Shown in pieces: positions 22,641 to 32,300 of a stretch of 64,000 nucleotides of DNA. Position 1 is the stretch's first letter, and every line of letters starts with the position of its first letter. The position numbers and the translations under genes are program-made. A model generated the notes under the pieces. That model did not search any database and had not been told where the DNA came from. It saw only the letters and a program-made list of their open reading frames with translations. The stretch comes from Anastrepha obliqua (lineage: Eukaryota; Arthropoda; Insecta; Diptera; Tephritidae), in the NCBI RefSeq assembly GCF_027943255.1, contig NC_072896.1, positions 46,712,501 to 46,776,500 of the forward strand. The letters are read 5' to 3'.

Positions 22641-24289
22641 ACCATTATTGGTGGTAACAAAAGCAGAGAACGAACCCACATCACACACCGTTTTGATCCG
22701 TTACTGCTTTCGCTCTCATTGTAGTTGTTTTCGCTGCGTGCGAGAAAAGCTTGCACATTATCGAAGTTTTGCTCGTTATTTTCACGACGCGAGTATTTCC
22801 AAATGAGTTTTTTTTTTTAAGATTTATTCTTGGAAGCCGATCACACGATTCTAATACAACTGCAAAATTTTCGCAAGAACTGAGTAGGCGGGCCAACAAC
22901 ATTATTGAGCACAGTTCAGGATGCAATGGAAAGTACAGTAATGTATTTATGTATGCGTACTTATGTATGTACATATATATGTATGTTTAATGTATTACTT
23001 CCAACACATTTTTTAGATTTTTTGATACGATATTCAATGAAATTTAATCAGTTTTTATGCAACTATGTTACATACATACATACATACATACATGCATAAA
23101 AGAGCGTTTGGAAATCAGATGGACTCAGCTCTATGCGTTTTTTGGATCTGTACAACGGTACTGGGACCCAATTTCTACTAAAATAGGCGACCAGTGATGG
23201 CTTTGTTCGTATACACAAAGAGTAAAGGACGCAGAGTGCTGCGGCTCAATACACACAGTGGGCCAAAATGGGCAAATGTATAAATTTTGTTAAAAATTTG
23301 TGCCTTAGTGGGCGGAATCCTTGATATAGCTTTTATATTCTCGATGACATGAAGTCCAAAATGAGGATTTAAACGTTTTTTATGAAGCTTTTCAACAATC
23401 CGATTACGTCTATATTTGGGGCAACAAAATTCTTGATTTGCGCACGCTCAGAAAGCACTGTGCACCGCAAGTTCTGCGCCGAACACACAGAAAATTAGCT
23501 CGTCGTCTTCGTTCTCAGAAGAACAACTTATTTGTAAACATAGTAGATACACTGCCGAAAAAAAAACAGCAGACTTGTTTCAAAGTAAATTTCTCACTTT
23601 ATATCTATTTACAAATCATTTTTCGTGCATTTTTTATTAATTGGATACTCCAATACGTGAAGATATATCTGAAATATTTATCTTCTATGAGAGAACAAAA
23701 GGGAATGGATTTGAAATTTTTATAGTACGAAATGCAGTGGCGTAACTAGGGTATAGAAAGCAGGGCACGTGCCATGGGTGCCACTCTAGGGGGGCCGCAA
23801 AGTGACACCTCAACTTTGTAAATATATTCAATTGCGATTTCGAACTTCAGTTTTAAATAAAGTTACAAGAAGTCAGGATAGTCGGCTCTGTAATCTGTAT
23901 AGTTGTTAGCAAGAAAAACTGAAAGGTATACTGTCCACGCCCCTCTACGCTGTTTAAAGTCAAGGCCAATTTAGCTGATGACTGCCGGTGACTCGAAAAA
24001 CTTCGAACAGCGACGGAGAAAGCAGTATGTGCGATAGAGAGAAAACACCGAGGTGGGAAGCGAGGGACATTTTACGTCTTTGCATGCAACTAACTTGCTA
24101 CGTCACGGCACTTCGTACTACTAAAACTTTCAAATCCATTCCAGTTTGTTCTCTCATAACCTTCGCTCAGTGTGTTCCATCCTCTTTTTCTCAATAAGGT
24201 GAAATATTGTTGAATAGCTTGATTGTTTGTCACATAAAGATAAAAATTTAGTCATATTTCCCATCGCAATCCAATGTCAGAAGTCCTAA

Positions 24290-24472
24290 TGGCCTCTGGA
24301 CACGGTCAAGCATGCTTGACTGAGCTTTGTGTGTGTTAGTTTGGTCGGGTGTCGTCGTGTCACACATACTTGTTGTCGGTAAAAATCAAAAATTTTAGAT
24401 ATTAGCGTCAATCACCCGACACGCACACATATAAAGTTCTTGTCAAAAATGTTTGACCGTCTCCAGAGGCCA
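24290..24472. mobile_element. Harbinger-type MITE, 183 bp
   Basis: Inverted ends TGGCCTCTGGACACGGTCAA and (reverse complement) TGGCCTCTGGAGACGGTCAA are flanked by TAA on both sides (24287-24289, 24473-24475). Copy A has no insert here. The TAA target fits PIF/Harbinger. No coding sequence is present. Confidence 0.85.
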
Positions 24473-24519
24473 TAAGGTTCGTGGATATTGATTTTGGAAA
24501 AAAAAACACAGTACAGGTG

Positions 24520-24770
24520 AAGGAAATCTTTCTTGGCTTTATTGAGTAGTGAATAGTATTTTAGAACAGTTAAAGAAAAACGAAATGAAATTTCAAAATT
24601 GTCGGTCACAGTGCTACGATAATGCTGCTGTGATGGCTGGGCACAAAAATGGCCTGAATGGAAAACTGACAGAAATAAATAGCCGTGCATTGTTTGTAAA
24701 CTGTGACAATCATTAACTCAACTTAGTTGGGGTACATGCAGCAAAAACAAAGGGCGCAATTTTTTCGCTG
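24520..24770 (+). pseudogene. hAT transposase fragment, copy B
   Basis: It repeats the copy A fragment (CRSQCYDNAAVMAGHKNG and LFVNCDNH recognisable in the plus frame), with a stop where copy A reads HSLN. It is inactive. Confidence 0.75.
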
Positions 24771-25074
24771 CCATGGGCGCAACGCCCTCCAGGTACGCCT
24801 CTGACGAAATGTCTAAGACGTAACCTTGTTTTCAGCTAACTGTAGCTTTTTTTTACATCACTACTGTATGATTCTGCGCAAATTTGACACACAGCAGCTA
24901 AAACAATCACCATTCGCTACGACTGTCGCCATTCTGTCGCGCATTTAGAAAATATATACATACACGTGTACATATGTATGTATATGCATTTTAGAATGCT
25001 TGGCGGCAAAGCGGCTGTAGTGCTGCGCATGCAGCTGCTTCTGCGAATATGAATGTATTTTGTTTTTGTAAATA

Positions 25075-25656
25075 CAGTAGATTCTGTTTTTATGCGGTTT
25101 TGAAATAGTGGAGTTTTTTTTAATTAAAATATGCATGTCGAACTATCGGGAATTGTACATATAAACAAGATTCTAAACAAAAAACTCATCACAGATTATA
25201 TCAAAAATGCTAACCCTACAAGTATGGAACCGCCTGCATCACCATCCAGATCAGATGTGTACATTTTCTCAAGTGACGGAAGTGATTTTACCCCAAATCC
25301 TAAACGAATGCGGGTATTGTCTGATTCTATGTATTTCTGACGATGTAAATTTATTTTTCGATTCTGACGTTTCTTAAATAAAGATATAATTTTCAAAAAT
25401 ACAATTTTTTGTTTATGCGATTTTATTATTATTTAGATTCATGCGGTCTATGGAACGTATCTATCGTTATAATATGGGACTAGTATCCTTTTTTTATGCG
25501 ATTTTATTACATTATTTCAGATTTATGCGGTTATTAGCACTTTTGAAACGTATATGTATATGTATAGTTTTACTATAGAACTGGTAGCTTTTTTTATGCT
25601 GTTTCTTGCCGAACGTATGTATGTATGTATATACCGCATAAAAACAGAATCTACTG
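25075..25656 (+). mobile_element. Tigger/pogo-type element, 582 bp
   Basis: Perfect 22-bp-class inverted ends begin CAGTAGATTCTGTTTTTATG and are flanked by TA; copy A shows the empty TA site. Subterminal TTTATGCGATTTTATTA-like motifs recur four or five times in the right half. An open frame at 25131-25340 (69 residues; KLITDYIKNANPTSMEPP, SSDGSDFTPNPKRMR) looks like the C-terminal tail of a pogo transposase. Confidence 0.85.
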
Positions 25657-26144
25657 TACAATATTTGGAATATCACTTGAGGATCTCAAATTTCTTTGAA
25701 TATATAATGAATAAAGGGCATATATGTATATTTATTAACCATTAGAGATAAATATACAGATACATATGTATATATGTACATATGAGTAGACATGTAAGTA
25801 TGAATATACATACGTACATCTGTATGTATGTTTACCGTACACTTGCTGAGTGCTTAGGCAAAGACAAATCGACAACGCCCTTGCTATCACATTCCTTTTG
25901 GGAATACGAGCAAAGCCTTCGTTGCTCGCCTCTACTGCTCGTCTCGATGCTTTCCTCGTCTTCTTTTCTCTCGACCGACAGCACAAATATGCCCGTTTGC
26001 AAAACAATTGAGTGATTATGACTCTGCTATATCTTATTACTTACTCAATGCTGCAAACCAGATAAACAAAAAATCTGACCGGTGGTGGCAGAGCACAAGT
26101 GCGCAAAATAAATTCGAATTAAAGGAACTTCGCAGAGCTCATAA

Positions 26145-26152
26145 TATAAAAG
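26145..26152 (+). promoter_or_regulatory. TATA box of PB1 gene copy B
   Basis: TATAAAAG is in the same position relative to the start codon as in copy A. The sequence between it and the ATG is conserved apart from indels in simple repeats. Confidence 0.55.
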
Positions 26153-26366
26153 TGAGTTGACCAGAGAACATGTGTTTTATCGGCCAAGGGAATATCGGAA
26201 GTTGGAATATCGAAGTTTAGAAAACAAGTGAAGTACATATATATGTACATACATATTTTATAGAAACCAAAACAAAGGACCTCTAAACGAACGAAAGTGT
26301 CGCGTAGCGGAGAAAAAAGTTTATTTTCACAGAAGTTCAGATTATTAGAAAAAACATAAACAAATA

Positions 26367-29300
26367 ATGGGGCGCCTAATATTTCAGCGCCGATCCGAGC
26401 CAGAAAAAGACCTTTTGAAAATTACATATACTGATGGGGATCACAAGCTGAACTTTTATATTGAATATCCACCGCCAAATTATGAGGGTTTGATGTCTGA
26501 ACTCCACAGGCGTCTTTTCCAGGACAGCAAGTTGCCAAGGTGTGAACTAAGAATCTACTGGATTGGTAAGATATCAAAAAGTACCTAAGTGTTTTTCAGA
26601 TAGACCCCCAAAGTACACATATGTACATACGTACATACATATACGGGTATTAAGTTTTCCATTTTGTATGTATTCTATACGTACAAAAGCCATTACGGAT
26701 ATGCATGTATGTATGTATGTATGTACGTACGTGTACTCGTATACCAAATAACGTAACAATGTAGTGAGGTGGACTTTGCATACATATGTGTGTATGTATG
26801 TACATGTCAATTTTATTACAATAATTTTCGCCATTTTCGATAAATTGAAAACATTTGTGGCCCTAAATCTGCAAAAATTAAATTTTTGGACTCGGTCATT
26901 TTAAGTTATGAGTAATAATGGCTAGAATTTAGTATAATGCCGATCGCTTTGGAAAAAACGGTAAAAAGGGGGTGATAGAGGGGTGTATCCCCATCTTAAA
27001 ACTGAAAGCAGAACCTGCGGAGGCTTATAGTTTTTAAGTAATTTAATGTTAAAGTTCTATAATTTAGCGAAAAGTTGGTGTTGCCATACACCTGAAATGA
27101 AAACGAAGTTCGCACGCAGGGATGTTCAGTGGAAGGTTCATTGTAAAACTGCAGTATTTTTTGCTGTAATTTAAAGTTGAGAAATAAATTTGAAAATAAA
27201 AACATACAACTAATTTAAACTTAAAAACAATGATATTAAGCGTATCACAAAAAATAATAAAGTAATTAAAATTAAATTAAATTAATTAACACAGTATTTT
27301 TGCGTGGAACTTTTTATCGCGTAGGCGGCCTTCGGCCGCGCTTCAAAAAAATAACCCTCATCAGTCCAACTCCGGCTACGCAATCCACAGTATTTTTGCG
27401 TAGAACTCCTTTTCGCGTGGGCGGCCTTCGGCCGCACTTCAAAAAAATAACCCTCATCAGTCCAACTCCGGCTGCGCAATCCACAGTATTTTTGCGTAGA
27501 ACTCCTTTTCGCGTGGGCGGCCTTCGGCCGCACTTCAAAAAAATAACCCTCATCAGTCCAACTCCGGCTACGCAATCCACAGTATTTTTGCGTAGAACTC
27601 CTTTTCGCGTGGGCGGCCTTCGGCCGCACTTCAAAAAAATAACCCTCATCAGTCCAACTCCGGCTACGCAATCCACAGTATTTTTGCGTAGAACTCCTTT
27701 TCGCGTGGGCGGTCTTCGGCCGCACTTCAAAAAAATAACCCTCATCAGTCCAACTCCGGCTACGCAATCCACAGTATTTTTGCGTGGAACTCCTTTTCGC
27801 GTGGGCGGCCTTCGGCCGCACTTCAAAAAAATAACCCTCATCAGTCCAACTCCGGCTACGCAATCCACAGTATTTTTGCGTAGAACTCCTTTTCGCGTGG
27901 GGGGCCTTCGGCCGCACTTCAAAAAAATAACCCTCATCAGTCCAACTCCGGCTACGCAATCCACAGTATTTTTGCGTAGAACTCCTTTTCGCGTGGGCGG
28001 CCTTCGGCCGCACTTCAAAAAAATAACCCTCATCAGTCCAACTCCGGCTACGCAATCCACAGTATTTTTGCGTAGAACTCCTTTTCGCGTGGGGGGCCTT
28101 CGGCCGCACTTCAAAAAAATAACCCTCATCAGTCCAACTCCGGCTACGCAATCCACAGTATTTTTGCGTAGAACTCCTTTTCGCGTGGGCGGCCTTCGGC
28201 CGCACTTCAAAAAAATAACCCTCATCAGTCCAACTCCGGCTACGCAATCCACAGTATTTTTGCGTAGAACTCCTTTTCGCGTGGGCGGCCTTCGGCCACG
28301 CTTCAAAAAAATAACCCTCATCAGTCCAACTCCGGCTACGCAATCCACAGTATTTTTGCGTAGAACTCCTTTTCGCGTGGGGGGCCTTCGGCCGCACTTC
28401 AAAAAAATAACCCTCATCAGTCCAACTCCGGCTACGCAATCCACAGTATTTTTGCGTAGAACTCCTTTTCGCGTGGGCGGCCTTCGGCCGCACTTCAAAA
28501 AAATAACCCTCATCAGTCCAACTCCGGCTACGCAATCCACAGTATTTTTGCGTGGAACTCCTTTTCGCGTGGGCGGCCTTCGGCCGCACTTCAAAAAAAT
28601 AACCCTCATCAGTCCAACTCCGGCTACGCAATCCACAGTATTTTTGCGTAAAACTCCTTTCCGTGTTAAAACCATTGAACCCAAAATTAAAACGTCATAT
28701 GCGTGTATGTAGTAAGCAGGCACAATAACCCCCATTCCCATCATTAACACTAAACTCAAGTACTTAATTTTTGTTTTCATTTGCAGGCCTCCGGCAACAC
28801 CATACTGTTGTAATTCCAATCTTCTTATTCGCGCTTAAAATTGGAATGTGATTGCATAGGCAAATGTATTTGCATTTAATTTTAATAGATATAATTATAA
28901 TATTAGCATAAAAATCGGTAAAAACACGCGTGTGAGTGTATATTTGGTGATTTATAGTGAAATGTTAAAAAATATAGAGTGTAATGTGGCAAATTATAGT
29001 GATGTTCCCAAGGGCATTTTGAATGTAAATAATTAAAAAATTATTATTTCCCGATTAATTTAAAGTTATAAAGAGTGTTCCTTAACACCTCACTAACATC
29101 TCCACCAAGTTTCATTAAAAAAAACATTATAGTTTGCCAGAAATTCCAAGATCGGCATTGTTCTAAATTCCAGCCGTAATAATTGTTATGAAATATAATT
29201 TCGCCTTATCAAAGTATGAAATCAAATCATCTTCATCGATCATTATGACTCATAAGACGAATAGTTTTGCTGACCAGTTTTGTGTAAATGATTACACTGC

Positions 29301-32300
29301 ACAACAGCATTTCTGGTGATTGGGTTATGACACATGTTTTTAGTCCAATTTTTAATGACAATTTCAAATCTGTAACTGAAATTCCTGTATCAGCTCTACA
29401 TATATGACACATTTGACTTTTTGTAATAAAACACTATAGATTTAAAGATTATTTTATTTTATTGCCTTCTTAAGTTTAAAAAAAATTTCTTTTATATGAT
29501 TTCCTTGCTGAAGTTGAAGGCATAGAACTGTTGTTAATGCCCCAACAATAGTCGGCCATCATGTGTGTGTTCCAGTAACCTTGATAGCGTTCCTGCATCG
29601 TACGAAGGGCGTGGTGGAATCGCTCGCCCTGTTCTTCGCTGAGATCCCCAAGATTGGCTGGAAAATAGTCCAGATGGTTGTGAAGAAAGTGTAGCTTAAT
29701 GCTCATATTACATCCAACCCTTTGGAAGTGACCCATTAGTTGTTCGACGTGCTGAGAATAGTCAGGATTTTTCTTATTTCCTAAGAAATTTTGAACAAGC
29801 CAGACAAACTCATTCCATGCCATTTTCTCAATCACTGTCATAGTGTCTATGAAGTTTGAGTCTTTTATTAACGACCTTATCTGTGGCCCGGCAAAAATAC
29901 CCGCTTCTGCACTCAATTTTGGAAACTTTTTAGACAAAAAGAAAACAATTTCCATTTTTGTCAAGAGCTTTAACAAATTGTTTTACAAGCCCAGGATTTA
30001 TATGTAACGGAGGTAAAATTATACGATCCCTTGATACTTAAGGTGGGTTTATCACGTTCTGTTGTCCTGGTACTAATGCTTCCCGAGCAGGCCAATCTTT
30101 TTTAATCCAATGTTGATTTTTAGCTCTACTATCCCATAAGCAAAGAAAACAGGGAAACTTTGTGTAACCACCTTGTTGGCCTAAAAGAAAGTTAACCATT
30201 TTTTAATCGACACATATGACCCAATTGTGTTCCGCATATTTAATTTTGTCTAAAACCAGAGCAATAGTTGTATATTCTTTTTTTTACTTTAGTAGAATGT
30301 GCAATAGGCAATGAGGCCAATTTGTTCTCATTGTGTAAGAGAACACATTTTAAACTCCGTTTTGATGGATCTATAAATAAACGCCACCCACTAGAAACGT
30401 AATTTTGTAATCCCATTGCAGCCATTAAACCAGGTACATTTTTACAAAATACAAAGTCATCTTTTTCAGCAAAATATTCAAGGAAAGTTTGTTCTCTTCT
30501 GCGATAGTAAGATATTTTAGTTTCTTTTGTGACTAACTTTCTTTCTTTTAATGCCAAAATTTCTGAACCAGTCTTTCCCAGATCTCTAATGAGGTTTAAA
30601 TCATCTTGGTTAAATGGTTTTGGTGTTCCCAGTTCACAATCAAAGTCCCTATCGCTATTGTCTGTTTTTGCCTCAAAATGTAAAGGTTCTTCCTGTGAAG
30701 CACCAGGTTGAGGTTCAGATGACATCGTAGGGCTCAAAACACGTCTATATGCCGATCGTATGGAAGGATATTCCCATTTGCCTCGATTTTTTCGGTTAAT
30801 GCCAGTTATTTTTACCATAAAAAAATAACAGTCGTCGTGGTGGTTCACAGGTTCAATCCAGATCATAGCAGTTTCGTATCTAAATTTATTCCTTTTCTTA
30901 TTCGTCCACAAACGTAGAAACTCAACGCACCTTTTGCATACCTTTTGTGGAATCCAAGGCTTATTTTTCATTTCCATTGGGTGACCGAAGTAACTTTTGT
31001 ACGCCTCATTTACGAAAGATGTCACATTCAAACGGTTTTCTTGAAACATATACATATGTACTCTCCGCAAATAAAACAAAAACTATTCCGGTCATTTATA
31101 CAAACTCGTCTTGACGATGCCATAACAAATAATATTAAGAAAACTTAATATTTGTTTAAATATTCGTCAATTAACACTGAAATATAGTGATTTTTTTGTG
31201 ATAGCTATAACTCGTAAACAAGAGCTGTTACAAAAAAATGAGGGTATATTTAGAATCAGCGTTGTCAAATTAGTAAACATCAAGTATCAAAAGTCATTCA
31301 TCAGACAAAAAGTGCGATTTTTTGTTTTTGTGTTACTGATGTAAAAATTTTACGACGCTGCAAATTAATATAGCCATTCAATTGCTTAGTACTGGTCACT
31401 TTGAAATATCAATGTCGTTAAGGGGTTATACGCAGTTATGAAGCAAATAAAATACGGGTTGTCAAGGATTTATCCTGAAGAAACTTCAGAATATTTTAAT
31501 TTGAAAATTTTTGGCGGTTATAAAAGCATCCTTCAAGAACGTAACACAATTTTTTATTTATGAAAATGTTGATTATAGAGCGCGCTGCAGGCGATTTCTG
31601 GAACCTCCTTTAAAAAAAGACGATTTACGGTGTACATCGTAACTCAGGATTGGATTATCTGAAATCAAAAACTAAACAAATTTTGTTAATATATTAGATT
31701 ATCTAGTAATTAATCGTTCGGCTAATCAAAATAGTGAATTTTCAAAAAATGGCAGCTTTTAAAAGAAATGATTTCGATTTTTACGTTAAAATTTGGCCGT
31801 AAATCTTATATATAAAAATGGAGACGTTTTTTTGTGTTCGTTAGTCGCCGATTCACGCCTAAACGCATTCACCGATTTCAATCAAACTTTCACAGATCAT
31901 TGGTATTGCTCCATAGATGGTTTGTGTGAAGTTTTAAAGAAATTGGTAAAAGTATGCGTGCGTTGTTTAAGTGTGAAAAATACAATATTTGCGTGTTTCC
32001 CTTATACGGACATTACGTATACGGAATGAGAATACACGCAAATGAATAGAATATACACAGACATGAATAACATTGTTTTGATGTCGAGTGACGTATGCGA
32101 CTGAATTATTCGTAATGCAATAGTTGTCCTCTCTTTTTTTTCCTTTTTATGCATGCGTGACACGGCATCAAAGCACATTGCTTTTTTTTAACTGGAAAAA
32201 TATTTTGAGCTTCACTTGAACGTGATTTGAACGAAAATAATTTAGATAAAATAAAAATTCGTTAAATATATTTGATTCCATTAATAACCATAAGCCTGTA

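Larger units (their letters stand above)
23735..24803 (+). mobile_element. hAT element, copy B
   Basis: Ends CAGTGGCGTAACTAGGG and (reverse complement) CAGAGGCGTACCTGGAGG are flanked by ACGAAATG at 23727-23734 and 24804-24811, exactly as in copy A. It lacks the piggyBac insertion and contains a 183-bp MITE. The transposase scrap at 24520-24770 matches that of copy A with small changes. Confidence 0.9.

Noticed and set aside
27291..28660. CRISPR-like array
   Set aside because: The whole 96-bp unit repeats without variable spacers, it lies in a eukaryotic transposon, and no cas-like genes exist.
27282..28819. Three overlapping open frames of 449-501 codons, on both strands
   Set aside because: They come from a 96-bp (32-codon) tandem repeat without stops in several frames; there is no codon-level constraint and no family.
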